Assembly (NCBI GenBank): GCA_037440925.1
Contig: JBBITF010000009.1
Location: 1 to 64,000 of the forward strand
Length of the DNA stretch: 64,000 nucleotides
Source: JAABUE01 sp037440925
GTDB taxonomy: Bacteria > Chloroflexota > Anaerolineae > Anaerolineales > Villigracilaceae
Direction: 5' to 3'
The notes beneath the pieces are model-generated. The model made no database searches. It worked only from the letters and a program-made list of their open reading frames with translations, and was not told the origin of the DNA. Shown here in pieces: positions 13,335-23,883 of this stretch; the stretch's first letter is position 1, and each line of letters opens with the position of its first letter. The translations under genes were made by a program, and so were the position numbers.

Positions 13335-16300
13335 TTATTCCTTCTCCACCTTTACCAATACTGCTCGCGTTTCCAAGCGATGGCGGTAGGTGTTGTTGCT
13401 TTCGTCGTACCCTACACACGTCAGCAGTGTGACCCAGGCCTTTTCCTCATGCTGGAATGGCGAGATGGCATTCGGGCGGATGACGCGGTTCGTGCGCACC
13501 TCGTAGATATATCGCTGCCCGTAGGCATGGACGATCACCTGGTCGCCCCAACGCAGGTTGGATAGTTCTGCAAACGGTCCTTTTTGACCATTTGGCAGGG
13601 TGACGTGGCCGGTGAGGACGCTGTTGCCCTCCCAGGTGGGGAAAGCGGTGCCTTGCAGCCAGCCGGCTTGCTCCCACAGCCATTTCACATCCCAGCCGTT
13701 GTCTGTGCGCGGCACGCCGACAATCGAGGCCTTTATACCCAGTTTGGGGATTTCCAGCCACAGATCGCCGTATTGGGCGTATTTGTAATCCAGCGGCTGC
13801 TCGGGCAGGGCGGTCACGCGACCGGGGGCAAAGCCGGTTTCGGGCAATTCCGCTTGCGCTCCTGACGGAGAGTTGATCGTGACCGACGCGCTGGCGCCAT
13901 AACTATTGACGCCCGCCGGCGCGGCCGGGTCATACCAGCGTTCGGTTGCATTCGGGTTGTAGGGCGAGCGTTGCTCTGGCACCGGCGGCGGGCCGGGCAG
14001 CACAGGATCGATCTCGTGGCTGGTCCATTCCACACGGCTGAGGTTGACCACTGGCGCGGGGCCCACGAAAATGGCATTGAAGGTGATCGAGGCCGTTTCA
14101 CCCAGCCGGAAGACATCCCACACGAACTGAAGCGTGTTGGTCAGCGGGTCGTAACTCGATGAAGTGAGCGCAGCCGTACCGCCGACGGCCAGGCTGGCCG
14201 GGTCGAAGGTCAATCCGGCAGGAATATAGTCGTAGACCACCACGTCGAAGGCGTCGGCCGTGCTGATGGCCGCGTGGGAGATGTTGATTGTGAACGTGAT
14301 GACTTCGCCAATGGCGGCGGTGGTTGGCACAGCGTCTTTGCTGATATTCATGATGGGTTCGACGATCTCGACCACCGGCGCGCTGGCGACGCGCGAACCG
14401 CCTGCCCAACTCCAGGTGACGTTGTTGGTCAAACTGTCTCCAGCCTGGTTGGCAAGGATGTCCAGCACGATGAGAGAGTATCGCACCCTTACCGTTTGGG
14501 AACTGCCGCTGGTATTGCTCACGTCGCCAAAATCGAAGGTGATGCGCCCCCCGTTGTTCTCGATGAGCGGGTTGCTGGTGGCCGGGTCAGTGCCGTCCAG
14601 CGTATCACACGCGCCGCTGACGAATTTCGTGCTGGTGACGCCGGCCGGCAAGGTGATGCTTACACAATCTACGAAGGCCAGCCCGGCTTGGGGGGTATCC
14701 AGCAGTTGGACGCCGGTCAGGCCGCCGGCCGGGATGACCATTGCCACTTCATACGTAATGATTTCGCCGATGGTCACCTGGGGTGGCACGGTGTTCGTGG
14801 CGTCATCTGGCGGGACGACCTGCTTCGAGAGCGAGGTAATATAGCCGAAGTCCACCGTCGGGTTGTAGGTGGTGCCAGTGGTGAAGTTTACAGTGTTGTT
14901 GAGCAGCGCCCCAGGGCTGCCGGGCGTCAGGGTGACGATGTTGCTGGAGACAGTGCCTCCGGCTGTTCCCTGGCCGTTGTCGTTGTTGTCAGCATTGGTG
15001 TTCGGGTTAGAGGTGTCGGCGGCGTTGAAGGTGTCTATGGTGCTGGCATAACCGGTTGGTAACACCTGGACGATGTAGTTCCCTTGCGGCAGGCCGCTGA
15101 ACAGGTAGGTGCCGCCCGCGCCGGTGGTCACGCCGCCGGCCGCGTCATCCGCGCTGCCCAGGATGCCGTCTGGCCCGACCGGGATCTCGGTCACGCCGTC
15201 GCTGGCAAATAGCAGCACCCTGGCGCCAGAAATGGGCAGGTCGCCGGCGTCGTAAGTGCCGTTCTCGTTGATGTCCTCGTAAATCAGGTTGCCCAATTGC
15301 AGGCGGTAGAAGCCGAAGTCCACCGTGCGGTTGCTCTGGTTATCTGGCGATTCGCCGGGCGGGTTGGATGCGGGGGCGTCTGTGTCGTTGATGGGTTCAT
15401 TGGCGGTGGGGCCCAACGTCACCGCTGAACTGACGACCGCTCCGTTGAAGGGTCCGCTGGTCTGGCGCGTGCCGTTGTCGTCGCTGTCCAGGTCATTGTC
15501 TGCATCCGGCGCGGCGGTTTCGCTCACGTTCCCACTGCCGTTGATGGTGGTGCCGCTGCTCTGGTATCCGGCCAGCGGACCGCCGGCGTCAAATTGACTG
15601 GCTGGAATGACGACCACGTAGTCGCCGGCCGGCAAGCGGTCGAAGCGGTAGTAGCCGCCGTTGGCGGTGGTTTGCGTGTCGAGCGGAGCGCCGGTGGGGT
15701 TGCCGCTGGCGTCGGCCGCATAGAGTTGCACGGTGACGCCGTCTGCGCCCACTTCCGCGCCGTTGATGGCGCTGCTGTTGTCGGTATCGAACCATACCCG
15801 GTTGCCCAGGCTGAACAGGTCGGTGTTTACAGTTAAAGTATCCGTTGTGGAGTCGTTATTGGTTACGCCGCCGTCGGCTGTCAGGGCTCCGGCGGGGATG
15901 GTGTTGACATACACACCCGGCGTCGTGGAGGCGACATCTACGGTAATCACACAAGTGGCGTTGCCGGCCAGCCCACCGCCTGTCAGACTGATGACCTGGC
16001 TGCCAGGGTTGGCGGTCAGTGTCCCGCCGCAGGTGTTGGATGTGTTAGGCGGGTTGGCTACTTGCAAGCCGGCAGGCAGCGTGCCCGGCAGGTTATCGTT
16101 CAAGCCCATGTTGACGACCGGGATACTGCTTGTGTTGCGGATGGTGATGGTGAGAGTGGACCTTTCGTTGATTACTACCGGGTCTGGATTGAAGGATTTC
16201 TGGACGCTGACGCCCGGCAGGTTGGTCAGGGAGGCTTGCACTGCGAGCGGGTTGCTGACTCCATTGGCGGTGGTGACGGCTCCGGCCGGAATCTGATTGA

Positions 16301-19259
16301 TGCGGTTGCCGTTCACGTTCATCACTACCTTGAGCCTCAATTCGCAACTGGTGCCTGGCAGCAGCACGCCGCCGCTGAAGGAGAACGACGAGTCGCCGGG
16401 ATTGCCCGTCAGGGTACCGCCGCAGGTACCGGTATCGAAGTCCACCGGGTTGGCCAGTTTGATGCCGCTTTCGGCCGGCAGGTACAGTAAGTCCATGTTG
16501 TCGGTGAAGGAGATGCCGGTCAGGGTGACGGTGGGATTCGGGTTGATCAGGCCAACCGTCATCGTAGAAGTTGCGCCGCCGTATACTAGGTCTGGCTGGA
16601 AGCCCTTGGTGATGTCGAAGGCAAGGTTCTGGATGTTGAGGGTGGCGTTCGCCTGCGCCATCGGCCTGATCGTGCCGCCGGTGCTGGGGAGAGTGGCCGA
16701 CACATTGTTGACCGGGATTCGGTTTTGATGACTACTGGGCGATGTTGGCGTGCTATCCCGGCCTTCGATGTCCAGGGTGATGGTGCAAAAACCGGGGTTG
16801 CCGGGTGAGCCGGCCGGCAGGGTTGCGCCGGTGAGTTGGATCAGTTGCGTACCAGCCACAGCGGTCAGTGAACCGCCGCACGAGGAGACAGGCGTCGGGG
16901 CGGGCGGGTACGGCGCAATGACCAGGCCATTCGTGGTCGTTCCGGGCAGGGTGTCGGTCAGCGTAAGGTTGGTCAGCGCCTCGGAAGTGGAGTTATAGAC
17001 CGTGATGGTCATGGTTGATCTGTCGCCAGCCTGCACGGTGGTAGGGTAGAAGGCCTTACTGGTGGTGATGCTGCTCACGCGCAGGTTGGCATTGACATCG
17101 GTCGCGTTTGTGCGCCCCTGGTTGGTTGTGATTGCGCCGGCGGGGATGGTATTGGTGTAATCCCCCGGCGTCGTCGAAGTAACCCATACGTCTATGTTGC
17201 AAGAGGCCCCGGCGGCCAGCAGTGGGTCGGTAGCCAGGTTCGAAAACGAAATCACATTCGTCCCGGCTATGGCAACCAACGTCCCGGCCGGGCAGGTCTC
17301 CGCAGGAGCGGGGGCGGCTGCAATGACCAGGCCCGCAGGCAGGGTATCGGTGATCTGGATGCCGTTGATGCCCGTATCCGCCGGGGCGGTGATAGTGATG
17401 GGCAGGCGGCTGGTGGCGCCAATCTGTATCGGGTTGGTCTGGAAGGCTTTGCTCAGGCCTACCGGCCCGCCGGCCGCAGCCACTACCAGGTCGGGATTGG
17501 TGCTGAAGGCGGCATGGCCTACGCCCTGGTCGTTCGTGATCGAGTTGGCTGCTACTGTATTGTCGTACGTGCCGGCCACAGAACTAGTCACATCGAATAC
17601 GATGGTGCAGTTCCCGTTGGCTGGGATCGTGCCGCCGGTCAGCGTGATGCTGCCGGGCGGCCCGGCCACGAAGGTAATCGCCCCGCCGCATTGCGGGCTG
17701 GCGGGCGTGCCGGAGATGGACACATTGGCTGCCATGGTATCGGTGAAATTGACGTTGGTCAGGGCGGTGCTGCTGCGGTTGGTCAGGGTGATCGTGACCG
17801 TGCTGATCTCGCCTACCAGGATGCTGGTGTCGGAGTAGGCCTTCGTGCCGACCAGGGCGCGGTTGACCTTCAGGTTGGCGGTGGCGGGGAAATAATTGGT
17901 GACCGGCCCGGTCATGGCGCCGGCTGGGATGGTGTTGGTTCGTGTGCCTCCTGCAAACGTCAAGTCAGCCTGCACCGGGATGGAAATCTGGCAGGTGCCG
18001 ACCGGCGTGGGAGGCGTGGCGCTGGCCGGGATGATGGCGTTGGAGAGTTGAATCAATGTGCCGCCGATTGGCGCGCTGATGATTCCCGTAGTGATTCCAT
18101 CGCCGCAGGTGTTGAGCGTAGGCGCGCCGGCAATCGTAAAGCCTACGCCCATCGTGTTCAGGTTGTCGGTGAGGCCGACGCCCGTATAGTCGGAACCGGT
18201 CGGGTTTTGCAGCGTGATGGTCAGGATGCTGGTGTCGCCGGCGTCAATGGTGCCGGGCGCAAAGGCTTTCTGGATGCCCACCGGCTGGATGGTCAACTCG
18301 GCCCGGGCGGGCGTGCCGTTGGTGACGCCCTGGTCGGTTTGCAGCGAGCCAAGTCCACCGGGGCCGGCCGGAATTTCGTTGGGGTTGCCATTGGCGATGG
18401 TGTAGGGCCCGGCAGCGCCGGTGACGTTTACGGTCACCACACAGTCCTGACTGGGCGTGACCGTGCCGTTGTTCAAGCGCAGCGATGTATCGCCGGCGCC
18501 CAGCGCGCCTCCGCTGCCGTCGGTCACCGTGGCGCCCGCGCCGCAGTTGGTCAAGGTCAAGACGGGTGGGTTGGCGATCTCGAGCCCGGCCGGCAGGTTA
18601 TCCGTGTAGGTGACGCCGGTCAGGTTCGTGTCGGCGTCATTGTTGTTGATACGAATGGACAGTTGGCTGGCCTGGCCGACGAAAATGGTGGGCGGGGTGA
18701 ACGTCTTGCTCAAGGAGGGCGGCGAGACGGCAACAACCGTGAGCGTGGAAGTGGCGGGGGAGGTGTTCGTGATCACCACCGGCGTGCCGCCGTCGTTGCC
18801 ATCCGCCGTGAATGCGCCGGCTGGCATGTAGTTGATCTGCGCGCCGGGGGTGACAGATGAGATTCTCACCTCGATGTAGCACGAGCCGGGGTTAGCGCCC
18901 GCCTGGGCCGGGACATCCGCGCCGCTCAACGATAGGGTGGTCGAGCCTGGCACCGCCGTGACCGTTGCGCCGCCGCCGCAGTTGGGGTCAATGACGACAT
19001 TCGCAGGGTCGTCAATGAACAAGCCGACCTGGATGGCGTTGAGATCGTCCGACCACTGGGCGTTCGTCAGTGGGAAGGTGTTGGGGTTGTAGATCGTGAC
19101 CCGCAGCACAGAGTAGCCGCCGGCGTCTATTTGCAGCGGCGTAAAGGTCTTGTTCACCTCAGCCGGCAGCGAGGCCGCGTGTGCGGGGGTGACGGGCCCG
19201 GTCACCAGGGAACTGATCAATACCGAGATCAACAATAAGAACTTGAAGGACTTTTTCAT
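13335..19259 (-). CDS. Giant secreted DUF11/SdrD adhesin with LPETG and C-terminal sortase domain
   Basis: 1974 residues. A signal peptide (MKKSFKFLLLISVLISSLV...AHA) is followed by eight DUF11-like Ig repeats of about 130 residues to about 1145. Each opens like KTFxPxxIxxGxxSxLTIT and carries a CGG-type cysteine and NTIPAGA. Two SdrD B-like domains start near 1151 and 1322 (LGNRVWFD, LGNLIYED), and two more DUF11-like domains follow (about 1450-1790). LPETG is at 1805-1809. The last 150 residues are a sortase: TGH with His1885, LLTC with Cys1948, and Arg1961 in YRHRL. No transmembrane segment follows it. Normally substrate and sortase are separate proteins. Here cleavage at LPETG would free the enzyme from its own adhesin (inference). 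Confidence 0.93.
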   Translation of the reverse strand: MKKSFKFLLLISVLISSLVTGPVTPAHAASLPAEVNKTFTPLQIDAGGYSVLRVTIYNPNTFPLTNAQWSDDLNAIQVGLFIDDPANVVIDPNCGGGATVTAVPGSTTLSLSGADVPAQAGANPGSCYIEVRISSVTPGAQINYMPAGAFTADGNDGGTPVVITNTSPATSTLTVVAVSPPSLSKTFTPPTIFVGQASQLSIRINNNDADTNLTGVTYTDNLPAGLEIANPPVLTLTNCGAGATVTDGSGGALGAGDTSLRLNNGTVTPSQDCVVTVNVTGAAGPYTIANGNPNEIPAGPGGLGSLQTDQGVTNGTPARAELTIQPVGIQKAFAPGTIDAGDTSILTITLQNPTGSDYTGVGLTDNLNTMGVGFTIAGAPTLNTCGDGITTGIISAPIGGTLIQLSNAIIPASATPPTPVGTCQISIPVQADLTFAGGTRTNTIPAGAMTGPVTNYFPATANLKVNRALVGTKAYSDTSILVGEISTVTITLTNRSSTALTNVNFTDTMAANVSISGTPASPQCGGAITFVAGPPGSITLTGGTIPANGNCTIVFDVTSSVAGTYDNTVAANSITNDQGVGHAAFSTNPDLVVAAAGGPVGLSKAFQTNPIQIGATSRLPITITAPADTGINGIQITDTLPAGLVIAAAPAPAETCPAGTLVAIAGTNVISFSNLATDPLLAAGASCNIDVWVTSTTPGDYTNTIPAGAITTNQGRTNATDVNANLRVSSITTSKAFYPTTVQAGDRSTMTITVYNSTSEALTNLTLTDTLPGTTTNGLVIAPYPPAPTPVSSCGGSLTAVAGTQLIQLTGATLPAGSPGNPGFCTITLDIEGRDSTPTSPSSHQNRIPVNNVSATLPSTGGTIRPMAQANATLNIQNLAFDITKGFQPDLVYGGATSTMTVGLINPNPTVTLTGISFTDNMDLLYLPAESGIKLANPVDFDTGTCGGTLTGNPGDSSFSFSGGVLLPGTSCELRLKVVMNVNGNRINQIPAGAVTTANGVSNPLAVQASLTNLPGVSVQKSFNPDPVVINERSTLTITIRNTSSIPVVNMGLNDNLPGTLPAGLQVANPPNTSNTCGGTLTANPGSQVISLTGGGLAGNATCVITVDVASTTPGVYVNTIPAGALTADGGVTNNDSTTDTLTVNTDLFSLGNRVWFDTDNSSAINGAEVGADGVTVQLYAADASGNPTGAPLDTQTTANGGYYRFDRLPAGDYVVVIPASQFDAGGPLAGYQSSGTTINGSGNVSETAAPDADNDLDSDDNGTRQTSGPFNGAVVSSAVTLGPTANEPINDTDAPASNPPGESPDNQSNRTVDFGFYRLQLGNLIYEDINENGTYDAGDLPISGARVLLFASDGVTEIPVGPDGILGSADDAAGGVTTGAGGTYLFSGLPQGNYIVQVLPTGYASTIDTFNAADTSNPNTNADNNDNGQGTAGGTVSSNIVTLTPGSPGALLNNTVNFTTGTTYNPTVDFGYITSLSKQVVPPDDATNTVPPQVTIGEIITYEVAMVIPAGGLTGVQLLDTPQAGLAFVDCVSITLPAGVTSTKFVSGACDTLDGTDPATSNPLIENNGGRITFDFGDVSNTSGSSQTVRVRYSLIVLDILANQAGDSLTNNVTWSWAGGSRVASAPVVEIVEPIMNISKDAVPTTAAIGEVITFTINISHAAISTADAFDVVVYDYIPAGLTFDPASLAVGGTAALTSSSYDPLTNTLQFVWDVFRLGETASITFNAIFVGPAPVVNLSRVEWTSHEIDPVLPGPPPVPEQRSPYNPNATERWYDPAAPAGVNSYGASASVTINSPSGAQAELPETGFAPGRVTALPEQPLDYKYAQYGDLWLEIPKLGIKASIVGVPRTDNGWDVKWLWEQAGWLQGTAFPTWEGNSVLTGHVTLPNGQKGPFAELSNLRWGDQVIVHAYGQRYIYEVRTNRVIRPNAISPFQHEEKAWVTLLTCVGYDESNNTYRHRLETRAVLVKVEKE

Positions 19260-19280
19260 GGCTCACTCCATGATTAAAAT

Positions 19281-19404
19281 AAAAACAGCAAAACCATGCG
19301 GTCGGTTTCGCTGCTTGCTCCCTAAAGCCTGTATCCTGGAAAGGATAAGCGGCCAAAACCAGGCTCTAGATCGTCGCACCCGCATCCCCAATAAGTACTA
19401 TTTG
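19281..19404 (-). promoter_or_regulatory. Attenuator-like structured leader of the adhesin-sortase gene
   Basis: Minus-strand leader of about 145 bases from the predicted start to the ATG at 19259. It contains AGCCTG/CAGGCT enclosing TATCC/GGATA (about 19324-19365), then a terminator-like hairpin CAGCGAAACC/GGTTTTGCTG followed by TTTTT, ending 22 bases before the start codon. The word GGTTTTG occurs twice, in the upstream stem-loop (19353-19360) and in the 3' arm of the terminator (19286-19295). Both copies can compete for AAACC. This is the logic of a riboswitch or attenuator; no known ligand class is recognised. Confidence 0.55.
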
Positions 19405-19410
19405 TGTCTA

Positions 19411-19438
19411 ATTTTAGCATTCTTTGTTGATAAGTCAA
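19411..19438 (-). promoter_or_regulatory. Promoter of the adhesin-sortase gene
   Basis: On the minus strand: TTGACT, 16 bases, TAAAAT preceded by TGC (extended -10). It sets the leader length at about 145 bases. Confidence 0.7.
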
Positions 19439-19580
19439 CTGTTGGAAACCTGCAATTTTGAAAGGTCAAAGGTCATGTAGCGTGACAGTCACGGTCGAAG
19501 CGATGTCACAGTGCATTCTTCGCTGTAATGCAAATGAGACAAAAAAATAACAGAACTCTTACACATCTCCAACCAGCCAA

Positions 19581-19589
19581 TGATACAAT
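19581..19589 (+). promoter_or_regulatory. Extended -10 promoter of the histidine kinase gene
   Basis: TGATACAAT is an extended -10 placed about 70 bases before the kinase start; no clear -35. The same TGATACAAT word precedes the PBP1C gene at 55318-55326. Confidence 0.55.
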
Positions 19590-19590
19590 A

Positions 19591-19650
19591 CTACTTGCTC
19601 TCTACTCCGTACTCTCTGCTCTCTACTCTCTACTCCCTACTCTCTTTACC
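19591..19650 (+). repeat. Low-complexity CTCTACTCTC tract
   Basis: About 60 bases of repeated CTCTACTC/TACTCTCTGCTC words, the complement of the tract at 11167-11233. It forms nearly the whole 5' untranslated region of the histidine kinase gene and leaves it without a Shine-Dalgarno site. An open frame runs through it and encodes a false hydrophobic stretch. Confidence 0.85.
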
Positions 19651-19653
19651 CCC

Positions 19654-21189
19654 ATGCTACCCGACTTCCGCGTCCGTCAACGCGACTACCTGCTCGAAAT
19701 CTCTCGCGCCCTCACCCAGGAACTCGACCTGGAAAAATTGCTGGCGCGCATCCTGCGTATCTCCATCGAGATGCTGGCGGGACAGGCCGGGTTGATCGCC
19801 CTCAAAGAGCCAGACGGTTGGCGCGTCGCCGCCGCGCATGGCATTGCTCCCGCTTTCCTGAGTTATCTTGCCCCTCTGCTGGCCGAAGAAAAAGTGCGCG
19901 AACTGGACGTGCGCGAACTCAACCGTATGTTGAAGGAACTGACCTACACTGCCAGCCAGGGATTGCTCAACGGCGTCGGCTTGCCGCTCTCTGCGCACGG
20001 ACAATTGATCGGCGTCATCTTCATCTTCCGCAACTACCCTGACCTGTTTTCTCCCAACGATCGCTTGCTGCTGGCTTCCTTTGCCGACCAGGCCGCCATT
20101 GCCGTGTACAACGCCCAACTCTACGGACAGGTCTCTTACGAAAAACAGCGTCTCGACGCGCTGCTTGATTCCGTTGCTGACGGCATCCTCATCCTCCACG
20201 CCGACCATACCATCGAGCGCGTCAATACAGCCTTTGAAAAACTGTTCGACCGGCCGCGCGCCGAATTGGTGGGCAAAGCACATGCCGAGATCATCCGCTG
20301 GGCGCGCGAGCCACAAGGCACCTCTCTGGAAGAGGCCGAGCGCGGCGGCTGGCCGCTCACTCCCCATGCTACTTTATATGTAGAAGGCGACCTGTATCGT
20401 GAAGGCTTGCCGCCCCTGCCGGTGGGCGTTACCTATGCGCCGCTCCTTTCGCCCAACGGCAAACTGCGCAATGTCATTGCCAGCGTGCGCGACATCACCC
20501 ATTTTCGCACTGCCGAGGAAATCAAGTCCACCTTCATCTCGATTGTCAGTCACGAATTACGCACCCCCGTTGCCCTCATCAAAGGCTATGCCTCTACCCT
20601 GCGTCGTGACGATGCCCGTTGGGAACGCGCCATCGTCAATGAGAGTTTGTCGGTCATCGAAGAAGAAGCCGACCGTCTGTCTAAGATGATTGATGATCTG
20701 CTCGACGCTTCCCGCTTGCAGGCTGGCGGCTTGAGCCTCCATCGCGCCGATGTCTCACTGCCGGCTCTGGCTGAACGGCTGGCAGAACGCTTTCGCACGC
20801 AGACCTCCAAGCATATCATCGTTACCGATTTCCCTGCCGATTACCCCGTGTTGCTGGCCGATGAAAATCGTATTGCGCAGGTGTTGTCTAATCTCATCTC
20901 CAACGCGATCAAATATTCGCCTGAAGGCGGTGAGATTCGCATCAGCGGCCAGGTGCGCCCTGAGCAAGTCATCGTGTGCGTGAGCGACCAGGGACCCGGC
21001 ATAGACGCCCGCGACCTGCCGCACATCTTCGATCGCTTTTATCGCTCGAACAAAGCCGTCAAGAATACGAAGGGCGCCGGGCTGGGACTGTACCTGGCGC
21101 GCGCCATTGTGGAAGCGCATGGAGGCCGCATCTGGGCCGACCCGCAACCTGCTTCTGGCGCGAGAATCTGTTTCTCCCTTCCACGTTAG
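19654..21189 (+). CDS. Sensor histidine kinase, GAF-PAS-HisKA-HATPase
   Basis: A 511-residue soluble sensor kinase. A GAF domain (about 15-165; EISRALTQELDLEKLLARIL...FADQAAIAVYNAQLY) is followed by a PAS domain (about 170-290; LLDSVADGILILHADHTIERVNTAFEKLF). The HisKA domain has the phospho-accepting His300 in SHELRTP, and the HATPase has N-box NLISNAIKYS, G1 DQGPGID and G2 GAGLGLYLARAI. The ATG at 19654 is preferred because longer starts translate the CTCTACTC tract. No cognate response regulator is adjacent. The signal is cytoplasmic and unknown. Confidence 0.92.
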   Translation: MLPDFRVRQRDYLLEISRALTQELDLEKLLARILRISIEMLAGQAGLIALKEPDGWRVAAAHGIAPAFLSYLAPLLAEEKVRELDVRELNRMLKELTYTASQGLLNGVGLPLSAHGQLIGVIFIFRNYPDLFSPNDRLLLASFADQAAIAVYNAQLYGQVSYEKQRLDALLDSVADGILILHADHTIERVNTAFEKLFDRPRAELVGKAHAEIIRWAREPQGTSLEEAERGGWPLTPHATLYVEGDLYREGLPPLPVGVTYAPLLSPNGKLRNVIASVRDITHFRTAEEIKSTFISIVSHELRTPVALIKGYASTLRRDDARWERAIVNESLSVIEEEADRLSKMIDDLLDASRLQAGGLSLHRADVSLPALAERLAERFRTQTSKHIIVTDFPADYPVLLADENRIAQVLSNLISNAIKYSPEGGEIRISGQVRPEQVIVCVSDQGPGIDARDLPHIFDRFYRSNKAVKNTKGAGLGLYLARAIVEAHGGRIWADPQPASGARICFSLPR

Positions 21190-21233
21190 CGGACTCCCCC
21201 GAAAGCGGTTACAATAGGCCTTGAACGAATCCT

Positions 21234-21263
21234 CGCAAATCTAAAATCGCAAATCGGAAATCG
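21234..21263 (+). repeat. AAATCGCAAATC word tract
   Basis: CGCAAATCTAAAATCGCAAATCGG and similar words fill the 5' untranslated region between a TACAAT -10 (21210-21215) and the ATG at 21266. No Shine-Dalgarno site is left. Confidence 0.7.
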
Positions 21264-21265
21264 CC

Positions 21266-22627
21266 ATGCCTCAAACCCAAATTTCTTGTCCTCAATGCCG
21301 TCAGCCTGTTACGGCCAATATCGAGCAACTTTTCGATGTAACACACGACCCTGGTGCCAAGCAGCGTCTTCTTGCCGGTGTTTCCAATGTCGCCCACTGT
21401 CCCACGTGCGGTTACCATGGGCGGCTGGCCACGCCGGTTGTCTATCATGACAACGATAAAGAATTGTTGCTGACATACTTTCCGCCCGAGCTGGGCGTGC
21501 CGCTTAATGAGCAGGAAAAAATCATTGGCCCGCTCATCAAGCAGGTGATGGACCGTCTGCCGCCTGAAAAACGTAAAGGTTATTTGCTCAAACCGATGGC
21601 CAATTTGACGTATGAATCGATGATCGAAGTCATCTTGAGCAAAGACGGCATCACACCTGAGATGCTCAAGGCTCAGCAAGAGCGCGTCATGCTGATCGAG
21701 CGCCTGGTTCAGACTACCAGCCCCGATGTGCGCCGTGAAATCATCAAGCAAAACGAAAAACTCTTGGATGAGCAATTCTTTGGCTTGTTTGGCCGCTTGC
21801 TGCAAGGCGCCGCCGCCAGCGGGCAAGAGACGATTGCCCGGCAGATGGCCGAATTGCAGAAGCAATTGCTCGAGGAGACGGAATTCGGCCGAGGCCTGAA
21901 AGAAACCTTTGGAGAACTGGAAGCGGCCTCCAAGTCCCTGCAAGAGGCGGGGCAGGGCCTAACGCGCGAGAAATTGCTTGAACTGGTCCTCTCGTCCCCC
22001 AACGACGCCCGCATCCGCGCTTATGTCAGCCTGGCACGGGCCGGCATGGACTATGTCTTCTTCCAAATTTTGACCGAGAAGATCGACCGGGCGCAAGGCG
22101 AGGAGAAAAAGAAACTGGAAGCCGTGCGCGAGAAATTGCTCGATTATGTCAACGAAGTGGACCGCCAGGTCGAGGCGCGCTACAAGCAAGCGCAGGCTTT
22201 GGTCGAGAAATTGCTGGAACAGGAAGACGTGGCCCAGGCTACCCGCGATAACTTGGAAAACTTTACCCAAGAGGCGGTTGATCTGGTGAGTCAGATGCTG
22301 CGGCAGGCTTCGGAGAAGAACGATTATGCCCGCATGGGCAAATTGCAGAAGGTGATGGAGGTGCTGCAAGAGGCCAGCGCCCCGCCGCCCGAGGTGGCGT
22401 TCATCGAAACTTTGCTCCAAGCGCCCGACGCGGCTGCCCTGGAAAAGTTGCTGAACGAAAACGAGGCCATGGTCAACGACGACTTACTGAGCGCATTGAC
22501 CGGGCTGATCGCGCAGGTCGAACAGGCCGGGCCGGGCAACGCCGAAGCCCAGGCGCTGGGTGAAAAATTGCAGCAAGTATATAAGGCGGCGCTGCGGTTT
22601 TCGATGAAGAAGAAAATGGGTTCTTGA
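21266..22627 (+). CDS. CpXC domain protein with long coiled coil
   Basis: 453 residues. The N-terminal 130 match the CpXC domain: CPQCRQPVTANIEQLFDVTHDPG, then a second CPTCGYHGRLATPVVYHDNDKELLLTYFPPE, with both CPxC pairs likely to bind zinc. The remainder is highly charged and helical (about 190-453), with repeated KLLEQEDVAQATRDNLENFTQEAVDLV-like stretches, suggesting a coiled-coil or HEAT-like scaffold. Function of the family is unknown. A thiolase gene follows 14 bases later, so the two may be cotranscribed, though no functional link is obvious. Confidence 0.8.
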   Translation: MPQTQISCPQCRQPVTANIEQLFDVTHDPGAKQRLLAGVSNVAHCPTCGYHGRLATPVVYHDNDKELLLTYFPPELGVPLNEQEKIIGPLIKQVMDRLPPEKRKGYLLKPMANLTYESMIEVILSKDGITPEMLKAQQERVMLIERLVQTTSPDVRREIIKQNEKLLDEQFFGLFGRLLQGAAASGQETIARQMAELQKQLLEETEFGRGLKETFGELEAASKSLQEAGQGLTREKLLELVLSSPNDARIRAYVSLARAGMDYVFFQILTEKIDRAQGEEKKKLEAVREKLLDYVNEVDRQVEARYKQAQALVEKLLEQEDVAQATRDNLENFTQEAVDLVSQMLRQASEKNDYARMGKLQKVMEVLQEASAPPPEVAFIETLLQAPDAAALEKLLNENEAMVNDDLLSALTGLIAQVEQAGPGNAEAQALGEKLQQVYKAALRFSMKKKMGS

Positions 22628-22641
22628 ATTTTGGAGGAATC

Positions 22642-23862
<1,221 letters not shown>

Positions 23863-23883
23863 AAAGGGGAACGGAGGTGTCGT

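Noticed and set aside
13584..18860. Many long plus-strand frames opposite the giant surface-protein gene (up to 448 codons)
   Set aside because: All are antisense shadows of the repeated DUF11 coding sequence; their products are low-complexity and have no ribosome sites at good distance.
19281..19404. c-di-GMP class I riboswitch before the adhesin gene
   Set aside because: Expected because adhesins are often so controlled, but the conserved GCAAACC and GACGCAAAGC elements are missing on the minus strand. Kept only as an unclassified leader.
19528..19653. Longer histidine kinase start giving a hydrophobic N-terminal segment
   Set aside because: The extra residues are a translation of the CTCTACTC tract and begin upstream of the likely promoter, so the apparent membrane helix is an artefact.
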